Source: Bacteroidaceae bacterium
GTDB lineage: Bacteria; Bacteroidota; Bacteroidia; Bacteroidales; Bacteroidaceae
DNA length: 64,000 bases
NCBI GenBank assembly: GCA_017557635.1
Contig: JAFYYH010000002.1
Location: forward strand, 1 to 64,000
Direction of reading: 5' to 3'
Within the stretch, counting starts at the first letter, position 1; every line of letters begins with the position of its first letter. A model generated the notes under the pieces. The model saw only the letters and a list, made by a program, of their open reading frames with translations. It did no database searches and had not been told where the DNA came from. Positions 54,927 through 64,000 of the stretch are shown here, piece after piece. Position numbers and translations under genes: made by a program.

Positions 54927-54957
54927 ACGGAATATACCGTTTTATGCCGCAAAAATA
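54927..54957 (-). promoter_or_regulatory. Promoter and candidate operator of the acyl-CoA ligase operon
   Basis: Minus-strand -7 box TATTTTTG (54957-54950), followed at roughly +3 to +16 by the imperfect palindrome ACGGnATATnCCGT (54927-54940). A site there would block transcription when bound by a repressor, most simply the HTH-cupin protein encoded next. Confidence 0.5.
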
Positions 54958-55054
54958 CAAAAAAGCCGCAATATGCATTCCACAACACTAATAATTATGG
55001 AATTATATAGTAAAAATTGTATTTTTTAAATAATGTGTTGTTGAATTTTTATAT

Positions 55055-55062
55055 TATCTTTG
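55055..55062 (+). promoter_or_regulatory. -7 box for gyrB
   Basis: TATCTTTG, 21 bases before the ATG at 55084, with TTGTTG at 55038-55043 as possible -33 element at a short spacing. Confidence 0.55.
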
Positions 55063-55074
55063 TATGTCTTATAA

Positions 55075-57039
<1,965 letters not shown>

Positions 57040-57045
57040 AGCAAA

Positions 57046-57186
57046 ACAGTACCATTGGGGACGGTTCCGTTTGGTACTGTTTTTAAATAAAAAAGGTCCG
57101 GATTAGTAAATCTGGACCTATTTGTTTCAATACGCAACAGTGCAATGGAAAACAGTACCAAACGGAACCGTCCCCAGTGGTACTGT
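57046..57186. repeat. REP-like hairpin doublet, loop GGGGACGGTTC (copy 2)
   Basis: Two 38-base arms in inverted orientation with one mismatch (57046-57084 and 57149-57186) fill the gap between gyrB and the convergent rpsT. Each arm is a hairpin with stem ACAGTACCA/TGGTACTGT and loop holding GGGGACGGTTC. Between them is another stem GGTCCGGATT/AATCTGGACC. The right arm ends on the first base of the rpsT stop codon. Same loop but unrelated stem compared with 32185-32305. Confidence 0.85.
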
Positions 57187-57440
57187 CAAGCGAGCTTAGC
57201 GATGTGAGCGCAGAGCTTTGACTTGAGGTTAGCGGCCTTGTTCTTGTGGATGAGCTTGGTCTTAGCCAGCTTGTCCAGCATCTTCTGAACCTTAGGATAG
57301 GTTGCAGCAGCCTCCTCCTTGTTGGTCATAGCGCGAAGCTGACGAACTGCATTACGCATGGTCTTTGCATAATAACGGTTGTGAAGTCTTCTCTTCTCGC
57401 TCTTTCTGATAGCCTTCAAGGCTGATTTGTGGTTTGCCAT
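57186..57440 (-). CDS. rpsT: Small ribosomal subunit protein bS20
   Basis: An 84-residue basic helical protein that binds 16S r[24 protein letters not shown] is the standard N-terminus. It lies downstream of tRNA-Glu on the same strand, 34 bases away, so both may share a transcript. Its TGA stop codon abuts a REP-like element. Confidence 0.96.
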   Translation of the reverse strand: MANHKSALKAIRKSEKRRLHNRYYAKTMRNAVRQLRAMTNKEEAAATYPKVQKMLDKLAKTKLIHKNKAANLKSKLCAHIAKLA

Positions 57441-57474
57441 TATAAAAAACGTTTTTTATTTGTTTTACTCTTTG

Positions 57475-57546
57475 TAGCGCGTATGAGAGTCGAACTCATC
57501 TTGCAAGAATGAAAATCTTGAGTACTAGCCGATATACGAACGCGCC
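57475..57546 (-). tRNA. tRNA-Glu (anticodon TTC)
   Basis: Minus-strand cloverleaf: acceptor GGCGCGT/ACGCGCT (terminal G-U pair), anticodon arm CAAGA-TTTTCAT-TCTTG with anticodon TTC, T arm ATGAG-TTCGACT-CTCAT. No encoded CCA. Promoter TACTTTTG (57597-57590) and, as with tRNA-Leu, a GC-rich hairpin between promoter and mature end (57555-57574). Confidence 0.93.
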
Positions 57547-57589
57547 ATCCTTTCCGGTAGCCTCGAGAGGCTGCCCTATAAAGCGGATG

Positions 57590-57597
57590 CAAAAGTA
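57590..57597 (-). promoter_or_regulatory. -7 box for tRNA-Glu (and probably rpsT)
   Basis: TACTTTTG on the minus strand, identical to the tRNA-Leu -7 box, about 43 bases before the mature tRNA. Confidence 0.6.
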
Positions 57598-57666
57598 GTT
57601 ACATTTTTCCAAACGGCAAACTTTCTCCAGTATTTTTTTATATCTTCGCTACCACAGAGAAAAGTT

Positions 57667-58395
57667 ATGTGGCAGGCCGAAAAGGGAATACTGATAGGTT
57701 CAGTGAGGCACAATGACCGCACAAGCGTGGCACATATATTCACCGGTCAGCACGGAATGGTGCCCTTCATCTGGTTTCTTTCCAAGACCGGAAAGAACGC
57801 CAGCCGCAACACCCTGCTCCAGCCGCTCACCCAACTCGAGTTCCAGGCCGAGTACATTCCCACTGAGAACCTCCAACATATCAAGGAGATAAAGAACTGC
57901 GCCCCCTACGGAGATATTCCAAGGAATCCCCTTAAAAGTGCCATTTCGCTCTTCCTGTCGGAGTTCCTCACATACGCGCTGAAGGGAGAACAGAACAATC
58001 CTTCACTTTTCAGGTTCCTGACCGAATCACTTGTCTGGTTTGACAAAGCCAAGGAAGGGACATATTCCAACTTCCACATAGCCTTCATGATAGGTACGGC
58101 AAGCCACATAGGAATCTGCCCAAACATAGACGATTACACTCCCGGATGCGTACTCGATATGCGCGACGGCTGTTTCACTCCGCTGCTTCCCAAGCACACA
58201 GAGTACATGCCGGCGGAACTCTCCTACAAACTGTTCCTGCTCATGAACTCCGATTATGACGGAATGAAAGACGCGCCCCTGACCGGTCAGGAACGCGTCA
58301 TGCTGTTGAATGCGCTGAATAACTTCTTCCGTCTTCACATACCCTCTTTCCCTGTACTCAAGTCAATCGAGGTTCTTGAGACGGTATTCGGTTAA
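57667..58395 (+). CDS. recO: DNA repair protein RecO
   Basis: Recombination mediator loading RecA with RecR, 242 residues. N-terminal OB fold (EKGILIGSVRHNDRTSVAHIFTGQHG), then a helical domain with FLSEFLTYALK and a C-terminal region with the CPNIDDYTPGCVLDMRDGCF Cys cluster in place of a standard zinc finger. The neighbouring order with gyrB, rpsT and tRNA-Glu is usual in Bacteroidales. Its TAA and the ftsZ TAA share the palindrome TTAA (58392-58395). Confidence 0.9.
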   Translation: MWQAEKGILIGSVRHNDRTSVAHIFTGQHGMVPFIWFLSKTGKNASRNTLLQPLTQLEFQAEYIPTENLQHIKEIKNCAPYGDIPRNPLKSAISLFLSEFLTYALKGEQNNPSLFRFLTESLVWFDKAKEGTYSNFHIAFMIGTASHIGICPNIDDYTPGCVLDMRDGCFTPLLPKHTEYMPAELSYKLFLLMNSDYDGMKDAPLTGQERVMLLNALNNFFRLHIPSFPVLKSIEVLETVFG

Positions 58396-59603
58396 GCGCG
58401 AAGAGCCTTGAGCTCGGACAATCCCACCGTATTACGCAGATATGTAGGTGATGCCTCGATGGCGTCAATAAGTGCGTCGTTGTCCAGATCGGCATCGGTC
58501 ATCTCATAGAGATAGAGCTGGCGTTTGTCGACACGGTCACCGTAGAGTCCCTCAATGACTGTGTCAACCACCTCCTCATCATCCATAAGAGGCAGATTGT
58601 CCATACCGAATCCTGTTGCCAGAACCGTTATCTTGACCTCATCGGTCAGGGTGTCGTCATTGGCAAGACCCCAGATAACCTCAATGTTCTTGTCCTCGAA
58701 CTTGTCCATGAAGTGACGGACCTCATTCATCTCATCCAGCATGAGCTGATGGTCAGACTGAGTGCTCTGGTAGATGTTGAACAGGATCTTTTTGGCTTTA
58801 TGAATATCATTGTTATAGAGAAGAGGCGACTTAAGAGCTGCGTCGAAAGCCTGGTTGACACGGTTCTCGCCCTTGGCTATACCGGTACTCATTATCGCTA
58901 CGCCGCCGTTCTTGAGAACCTTGTTCACATCACGGAAGTCAAGGTTGATTATACCGCGGCAGGTAATGAGTTCGGCAATGCTCTTGGTTGCGGTGGTCAG
59001 AGTCTCGTCCACATGCAGGAAACCGGTAGCGACACTCTTGTCCGGGTATATCTCAAGCAGTTTCTCGTTGCTTATGACCAGAAGGGCGTCAACATATTCT
59101 GACATCTCGCGGACACCCTTGAGCGCCTGCTTGATCTTGGGACGCATCTCAAACTTGAACGGGATGGTCACGATACCTACGGTAAGCATTCCGCACTCCT
59201 TGGCACACTTGGCAATCACAGGAGCAGCACCGGTTCCGGTACCGCCGCCCATACCTGCGGTGATGAATACCATCTGGGTATCGTCCTTGAACTGTGCCTT
59301 TATCTCCTCAATGCTCTCCTCGGCAGCCTTGCGTGCTACCGTAGGGTCATTACCGGCACCCAGACCGTTGGTTGTCTGACGTCCCAACTGGAGTTTGATG
59401 GGTATGTCGGAGTCGGCAAGTGCCTGCTGATCGGTATTGGCTATCACGAATACTACGTCGTGAATTCCCTCACGGTACATGTTCTTGACAGCGTTGCTGC
59501 CGCCGCCGCCCACACCGATAACCTTGATTATCTTACGTGACTCGGTAGGAAAATCAAACGGGAGGATCTCTTTCTCCTCAAATTCTTTTATATCCTGGTT
59601 CAT
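58392..59603 (-). CDS. ftsZ: Cell division GTPase FtsZ
   Basis: Tubulin-like protein forming the division ring, 403 residues. GTP site GGGGSNAVKNM (about 30), tubulin signature GGGTGTGAAPVIAKC (about 117) and N-R-x-D region VNQAFDAALKSPLL. The C-terminal linker is short, about 60 residues, and the tail SPTYLRNTVGL corresponds to the conserved peptide that binds FtsA. I used ATG at 59603, two bases after the ftsA stop codon. Last gene of the division cluster here. Confidence 0.96.
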   Translation of the reverse strand: MNQDIKEFEEKEILPFDFPTESRKIIKVIGVGGGGSNAVKNMYREGIHDVVFVIANTDQQALADSDIPIKLQLGRQTTNGLGAGNDPTVARKAAEESIEEIKAQFKDDTQMVFITAGMGGGTGTGAAPVIAKCAKECGMLTVGIVTIPFKFEMRPKIKQALKGVREMSEYVDALLVISNEKLLEIYPDKSVATGFLHVDETLTTATKSIAELITCRGIINLDFRDVNKVLKNGGVAIMSTGIAKGENRVNQAFDAALKSPLLYNNDIHKAKKILFNIYQSTQSDHQLMLDEMNEVRHFMDKFEDKNIEVIWGLANDDTLTDEVKITVLATGFGMDNLPLMDDEEVVDTVIEGLYGDRVDKRQLYLYEMTDADLDNDALIDAIEASPTYLRNTVGLSELKALRA

Positions 59604-59605
59604 AG

Positions 59606-61042
59606 TCAATTGTTGTCTTTATCATCCTCAAAGAAGCTCTCGCCCATGTTCATGACATTGTCAACCCAACGCTTGAACACGCTGACTCTCTTGGTACGTT
59701 TCTTCTCGGCCTCCTCCTCTTTCTGAGCAGCCTCCTCCTCTTTCTGGGCAGCGGCTTTCTCACGCTCCTCCTGCTCCTTTCGGTCAATCTCAGCCTGTGC
59801 GCTCTCACCTGCCTCGGTAAAGAGGTCTCTCTGAACCACCTTATCCTGATTCTCGGCCGATATGTTTTCTATCTCATCCATCTTGGGCAGTTCGCAGCAG
59901 TTCTCATCACCCATGGCCATTACTGAAAGCAGTGCCAATTGTGAGCCGTCACCGCGTTTCCAACTGGGTTCTATCCATGTTACGCCGCAGACGGGCTCGG
60001 TAACCACGCGCGGACGACGCATTGAAGGCATCAGTTTTACAAAGACCTGATCCAACTGACGCAGTTGTGAGCCGCCGCCGGTAAGGACTATTCCAGCATA
60101 AAGGACCTCACCGTAACCCGATGCCTTTATCTGTGCGCATACGTTACGGATTATCTCCTCGTTACGGGCTTCGATGATATCGCCTATATCCTTGAGCAGC
60201 ACCTTGCTGTCATTGATCATTATTGTCTCACTGGCATCCTGGCTGCCTATAAGGTTGCACAGGCCGTAGGTGCACTTGAGCTGTTCGGCCTGTTCGGGTT
60301 CTATCTTGAGTATTGCCGCAAGGTCACGGGTAATCAGTGCGCTGCCAAGCGGAATAACCCTGAGGTAACGCAGCATTCCGTTCTTATAGACCGATACCGT
60401 TGTGGTGTCGGCGCCGTAGTCAACCAGAACGCAGCCCTGCTGACGGTCGTCATCGGTCAGAATGGCATCGGCCTGGGCCATGGGTGCCACGTAGCCGTCA
60501 ACTATCTCAACCTGTGCCATCATGAAGCACTGGGCAATGTAATCGGCCACCTGTTTCTTGAGCAGGATATTCAGGTAACTGCCGCCCAGTGAACGGCAGG
60601 CAACACCGATGGGATCGGTCTCAGTACCGCGTTTGTTGTCCACTACATACTCCTGTGACTCCTGGAACAGGTTTACATAGCCGTCATACTCTATCTCGCT
60701 GCACTGCTGGAACATGTCGTCTATAACCTCCTGGCTCACCACGGTCTCCTCTTCAAACTGGTGCTCCACCTTGCTGATTATGGACTTCAGACCCTTGGCG
60801 TTGTAACCTACATAGACCTTCTCTATGCTGGTTGACAGGATTGAATTAAGACGCTCCACTACCTCGGCTATGGCATTGGCAGTCTTGTCCAGGTTATAAA
60901 CTGCGCCGTGACGGATGCATGATGATGACGGCACGCCGGCGTATGCCAGCACCTTGAGTGAGCCGTCGGTCATTATCTGACCTGCCACGCCTGAGATCTT
61001 GGATGAGCCAAGTTCAATAGCAACAATAACTTTGTCTTCCAT
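59606..61042 (-). CDS. ftsA: Cell division protein FtsA
   Basis: Actin-fold membrane tether of FtsZ, 478 residues. It starts DKVIVAIELGSSKISGVAGQ, has phosphate 2 motif VLVDYGADTTTVSVY (about 207) and adenosine motif YAGIVLTGGGSQL (about 315). Residues 420-455 are a charged Glu/Lys/Ala coil with tandem AAQKEEE units; the final amphipathic helix RVSVFKRWVDNVMN is the membrane anchor. Next to ftsQ (5 bases) and ftsZ. Confidence 0.95.
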   Translation of the reverse strand: MEDKVIVAIELGSSKISGVAGQIMTDGSLKVLAYAGVPSSSCIRHGAVYNLDKTANAIAEVVERLNSILSTSIEKVYVGYNAKGLKSIISKVEHQFEEETVVSQEVIDDMFQQCSEIEYDGYVNLFQESQEYVVDNKRGTETDPIGVACRSLGGSYLNILLKKQVADYIAQCFMMAQVEIVDGYVAPMAQADAILTDDDRQQGCVLVDYGADTTTVSVYKNGMLRYLRVIPLGSALITRDLAAILKIEPEQAEQLKCTYGLCNLIGSQDASETIMINDSKVLLKDIGDIIEARNEEIIRNVCAQIKASGYGEVLYAGIVLTGGGSQLRQLDQVFVKLMPSMRRPRVVTEPVCGVTWIEPSWKRGDGSQLALLSVMAMGDENCCELPKMDEIENISAENQDKVVQRDLFTEAGESAQAEIDRKEQEEREKAAAQKEEEAAQKEEEAEKKRTKRVSVFKRWVDNVMNMGESFFEDDKDNN

Positions 61043-61047
61043 CTATC

Positions 61048-61785
61048 TTATTTTCGTTTCTTACATACTACCTGACCTGCGTAGGCTACGCTTATTGAAC
61101 GGTACTTGTTCCAGCCTACGTTGTCCAGACCCTTCTCATAGAAGTTCATGAGACGGTCCAGTTTATTTTCCACATTATCGGCCGTGCCAAGAATCAGCAG
61201 ATGGTCACCCACGCGGGGCACCAGCTCGAACTGTCCGTCCTTGGTCACGTTTATCTGCTCCACCTGTGCCTTCCAGAATTCCGAACGGTCCAGGGCGCGA
61301 ACCACCTGCAGCAGTTCATTCGCCGCAAACCTGCGGTCTATGTATCCGGTGGCTACGGGCAGCTGTACTGCCAGCGAGTGCTGTGAGAGAATCTCTCCCT
61401 TGCTGTCCACATAGAAATCATTGCCACGGTTGTTGATGACACGTACCAGGGGAACTTTACTGGAGATGTTTATCCTGAGCATGTCTCCGCCTGTCTTGTA
61501 GCACTGAACCTTACCCACCAGCGGATGCAGCAGAAGCGTAGACTCAACCTTGTCAAGGTCTATCTCCTCCAGCGGCAGGCCGACAGGATCTATGGAATGC
61601 TCCTGAAGAACAGCCAGCACCATCTCCTCGTCAATAAGGTCAAAATGGAGACTGTCCGTGATGTGCAGGTCCACGCCGCGGCACAGACGGGTATCCTCAT
61701 GCCTGTCAGTCATGGCTATCACCGAATATCCCAGATATCCGGCCAGCACTACCACCGATAATATGGACAGTATCTTCTTTAACAC
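61048..61785 (-). CDS. ftsQ: Cell division protein FtsQ/DivIB-like
   Basis: Bitopic inner-membrane protein of 245 residues: one N-terminal helix (ILSILSVVVLAGYLGYSVIAM), then a POTRA-like and a beta domain in the periplasm (VDLHITDSLHFDLIDEEMVL, VRVINNRGNDFYVDSKGEIL). Sequence is weakly conserved; identity rests on position between the murG-murC gene and ftsA. Recruits later division proteins. Confidence 0.88.
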   Translation of the reverse strand: MLKKILSILSVVVLAGYLGYSVIAMTDRHEDTRLCRGVDLHITDSLHFDLIDEEMVLAVLQEHSIDPVGLPLEEIDLDKVESTLLLHPLVGKVQCYKTGGDMLRINISSKVPLVRVINNRGNDFYVDSKGEILSQHSLAVQLPVATGYIDRRFAANELLQVVRALDRSEFWKAQVEQINVTKDGQFELVPRVGDHLLILGTADNVENKLDRLMNFYEKGLDNVGWNKYRSISVAYAGQVVCKKRK

Positions 61786-61786
61786 C

Positions 61787-64000
61787 TTATTCCAATATCT
61801 TTGTTATGGTTTCAACATAATCCTCCAGGTCACCTGCACCCAGAGTTACCAGCACCTGCAGATCTTCCTTGATGGACTTGACAAGTTCAGGAACCTGGTT
61901 GCGTGAGATGACACCCTTGCATACGCCAGGCTTCATGTTCTCGGCCAGCAGCGCGCTTGTCACGCCCGGTATGGGTTGCTCGCGTGCGGGATAAATCTCC
62001 AGCAGCCATACCTCGTCAAACAATGAGAGGCTGTCAGCGAACTCGTTGTAGAAATCCCTTGTACGGGTATACAGATGCGGCTGGAATATGCATGTTATCT
62101 TGCGTCCCTCATAGAGTTTGCGCAGTGACAGGGCGCACTGACGTATCTCCTCGGGATGATGCGCATAGTCACTCAGGTAAACCGTATCGGCCTTCTTAAC
62201 ATGGAAGTCAAAGCGGCGGTCACATCCGCGGAATGAGCCGATGCGCTCGCGGATGACATTGTCCGGTGCGCCGCTCATCTGTGCCATGGCCATTGCAGCA
62301 ACGGCATTCTCCACGTTGATGGGAATGGGTACTCCCAGCTCGACGTCCGCAATGCTGCCCAGCGGTGATACGTAATCAAACCTGAGCTCGCCGTTGCCGA
62401 CTCTGATGTTTGCGGCGTGGAAGTTACCCTCATCAAGACCGTATGTGTAGAGGTTGACACCCTTCTGAAGCTGAGGCTGGATCTTATCGGCCAGACCTAC
62501 ATGCAGTATCAGGTCACCGCCCGGCTTGATGAGCGATGTATATTTGCGGAAACTCTCCACGTATGCCTCGTATGTGCCGTAGATATCCAGATGATCGGCA
62601 TCAACGGCGGTGATGACGGAACGCAGCGGTGTCAGGTGATGGAACGAACGGTCGAACTCATCGGCCTCAATGACCACGCGGCGGCTCTTGTTTGAAATCA
62701 TCAGGTTGCTGCCTATGTTCTTGAGGATACCGCCCAGGAATGCGTTGCAACCCTCATCGGTTCCGTCCAGGATATATGCCACCATTGAAGACGTGGTGGT
62801 CTTGCCGTGTGTTCCTGCCACGCACAGACCGTCCAGCGAACGGGTCAGCGTACCCAGAACCTGAGCGCGTTTCTGCACATCGAAGCAGTGCATGTTGAAC
62901 CAGTTCAGGATCTTGTTGTCGGCCGGAATGGCTGGTGTATAGACCACCAGTGTCGATGCGGAATCCTTGAAGCAGGGATCCACTTTGTCAACGTCATCCT
63001 CAAAGCCTATCATGGCACCCTCCTTTATCAGGGCCGATGTCAAATCGGTAGATGTCTTGTCATAACCGCCCACCTTGCATCCGCGTGCCAGGAAGTAACG
63101 TACCAGGGCGCTCATGCCGATGCCGCCGGCACCTACAAAATAGACAGACTTGATGTCGTCCAGGCTGAGCGAGCCACTTCCGTATCCGGCCAGTTTGAGC
63201 ACCTCACGGGCAATAATCTCGGCCGAATCATACATGGCCAGTTTGAGTATGTTGTCATGCAGCTGCTCCAAACGGGGCTCATCCTTTACCAGGTCAACGG
63301 CTGCAGGAATCAGTTCCTTCTTTGCATCCACGTCACGGATGTGGATGGCGGCATCCCTGTCGGCCAGAGCCAGAGCGTTCTTGGTCTGATGATCCTCGGC
63401 CACATTGGGTGAAGGTACAAGTATTACGGGCTTACCCAGCAGGCAAAGTTCCGATATGGTACCGGCACCTGCGCGTGAGATCACCAGGTCGGCGGCGGCA
63501 TATGCCTGATCCATATCCTGCACGAACTCCGTGGGGAAGAGGTTGTCCACCGGCTCCTCGGCTGCCAGACGGCTCTTCATCTCCTCAAAGTAGTACTTAC
63601 CGGTCTGCCAAACGAACTGTACGTCATAAGACATGCGTATCAGGTCCAGGTTGGCCATCACGCTCTCGTTCAGGGTACGTGCACCCAGACTGCCTCCCAC
63701 AATCAGCACTGTCCTCTTGTCGGGGTCAAGTCCCATGGCTACCGATGCCTTCTTTCTGGTTATTCCGCCCTTGGTAAGGGTGGGACGGACCGGATTACCG
63801 GTCTTTATTATCTTGTCGGCGGGGAAGAAACGGTCCATGCCGTCATATGCGACACATATCCTGGAGGCCTTCTTGGCCAGAATCTTGTTGGTCACGCCGG
63901 CGTATGAGTTCTGCTCCTGAAGCAACGTGGGAATACCCATCTTGCCTGCAATGCGCAGAGTCGGTCCGCTGGCATAACCGCCCACACCCACGGCAACCAT
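61787..64000 (-). CDS. murG-murC: MurG-MurC fusion (5' end beyond window)
   Basis: One open frame of at least 737 residues. Residues 1-271 are MurG lacking its first roughly 100 residues (GVGGYASGPTLRI, LIVGGSLGARTLNE, SRAGAGTISELCLLGKP), the GlcNAc transferase making lipid II. After a ten-residue linker GYGSGSLSLD, residues 281-737 are MurC, UDP-MurNAc:L-Ala ligase (IKSVYFVGAGGIGMSALVRY, ATP loop VAGTHGKTTTSSM, HHPEEIRQC). No stop or ATG is present at the junction (63160-63190). In relatives murG and murC are separate neighbours. The frame runs off the window at 64000. Confidence 0.88.
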   Translation of the reverse strand: MVAVGVGGYASGPTLRIAGKMGIPTLLQEQNSYAGVTNKILAKKASRICVAYDGMDRFFPADKIIKTGNPVRPTLTKGGITRKKASVAMGLDPDKRTVLIVGGSLGARTLNESVMANLDLIRMSYDVQFVWQTGKYYFEEMKSRLAAEEPVDNLFPTEFVQDMDQAYAAADLVISRAGAGTISELCLLGKPVILVPSPNVAEDHQTKNALALADRDAAIHIRDVDAKKELIPAAVDLVKDEPRLEQLHDNILKLAMYDSAEIIAREVLKLAGYGSGSLSLDDIKSVYFVGAGGIGMSALVRYFLARGCKVGGYDKTSTDLTSALIKEGAMIGFEDDVDKVDPCFKDSASTLVVYTPAIPADNKILNWFNMHCFDVQKRAQVLGTLTRSLDGLCVAGTHGKTTTSSMVAYILDGTDEGCNAFLGGILKNIGSNLMISNKSRRVVIEADEFDRSFHHLTPLRSVITAVDADHLDIYGTYEAYVESFRKYTSLIKPGGDLILHVGLADKIQPQLQKGVNLYTYGLDEGNFHAANIRVGNGELRFDYVSPLGSIADVELGVPIPINVENAVAAMAMAQMSGAPDNVIRERIGSFRGCDRRFDFHVKKADTVYLSDYAHHPEEIRQCALSLRKLYEGRKITCIFQPHLYTRTRDFYNEFADSLSLFDEVWLLEIYPAREQPIPGVTSALLAENMKPGVCKGVISRNQVPELVKSIKEDLQVLVTLGAGDLEDYVETITKILE

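Overview
The window comes from the chromosome of a member of the Bacteroidales (phylum Bacteroidota). I base this on three things. Promoters carry the phylum's -7 box TAnnTTTG (dxs, murF, gyrB, glyS, the tRNAs and others). Gene types and orders are typical of the phylum: a MurF-alanine racemase fusion, gyrB / rpsT / tRNA-Glu / recO, folP-cdaA, and the KorD-VorB type 2-oxoacid:ferredoxin oxidoreductase. Recognisable Shine-Dalgarno sequences are mostly absent. A gut or rumen saccharolytic anaerobe would fit; I cannot name a genus. No transposase, integrase, phage gene, CRISPR array or rRNA gene is visible. Two tRNA genes are present (Leu-TAG, Glu-TTC).

Layout. 0.1-9 kb (minus): murF-alr, a hexuronate-type MFS carrier, an aldo/keto reductase, a GPH-family sugar symporter and a GH94 disaccharide phosphorylase, all tightly packed. 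9-13.8 kb (plus): dxs, trkA, trkH. 13.7-15.7 kb (minus): a DUF4435 (TOPRIM-like) protein with an ABC-type AAA ATPase, preceded by a probable small RNA or attenuated leader. 15.9-21.8 kb (minus): M20 deacetylase, MATE exporter, and two tandem transglutaminase-fold lipoproteins, the second with its catalytic Cys and His replaced. 22-26.3 kb (minus): HAD phosphatase, etfB, etfA, acyl-CoA dehydrogenase. 26.7-32.1 kb: a small lipoprotein, queA, and an operon purN-deoD-prmC-recX-comF. 32.3-37.9 kb (minus): groL-groS behind a sigma-54-like promoter, and murF-SGNH hydrolase-folP-cdaA. 38.1-45.2 kb: an outer-membrane barrel protein, tRNA-Leu, and parC-DUF3316-S41 peptidase-sppA. 45.4-50.3 kb (plus): glycyl-tRNA synthetase, FKBP lipoprotein, four-subunit 2-oxoacid:ferredoxin oxidoreductase. 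50.4-54.9 kb (minus): a four-gene operon of two HTH-cupin regulator / acyl-CoA ligase pairs. 55-58.4 kb: gyrB, rpsT, tRNA-Glu, recO. 58.4-64 kb (minus): the division cluster ending in ftsQ-ftsA-ftsZ, headed by a gene in which MurG and MurC are one reading frame.

The most unusual signals are between genes. (1) A family of about 150-190 bp elements (positions 1-150, 28552-28738, 50277-50442) shares a short hairpin, a GGGAGGGGCCCG box, a long hairpin and a second GGGAGGG box. Stem sequences differ between copies but pairing is kept by compensatory changes. (2) Inverted doublets of a REP-like hairpin with conserved loop GGGGACGGTTC and unrelated stems occur at 32185-32305 and 57046-57186, and one supplies the groL stop codon. 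(3) Intergenic inverted-repeat arms reach exactly to, or across, the stop codons of neighbouring genes. With the MurG-MurC fusion, the ATPase/DUF4435 pair and the pseudo-transglutaminase, these are the points I would look at first.
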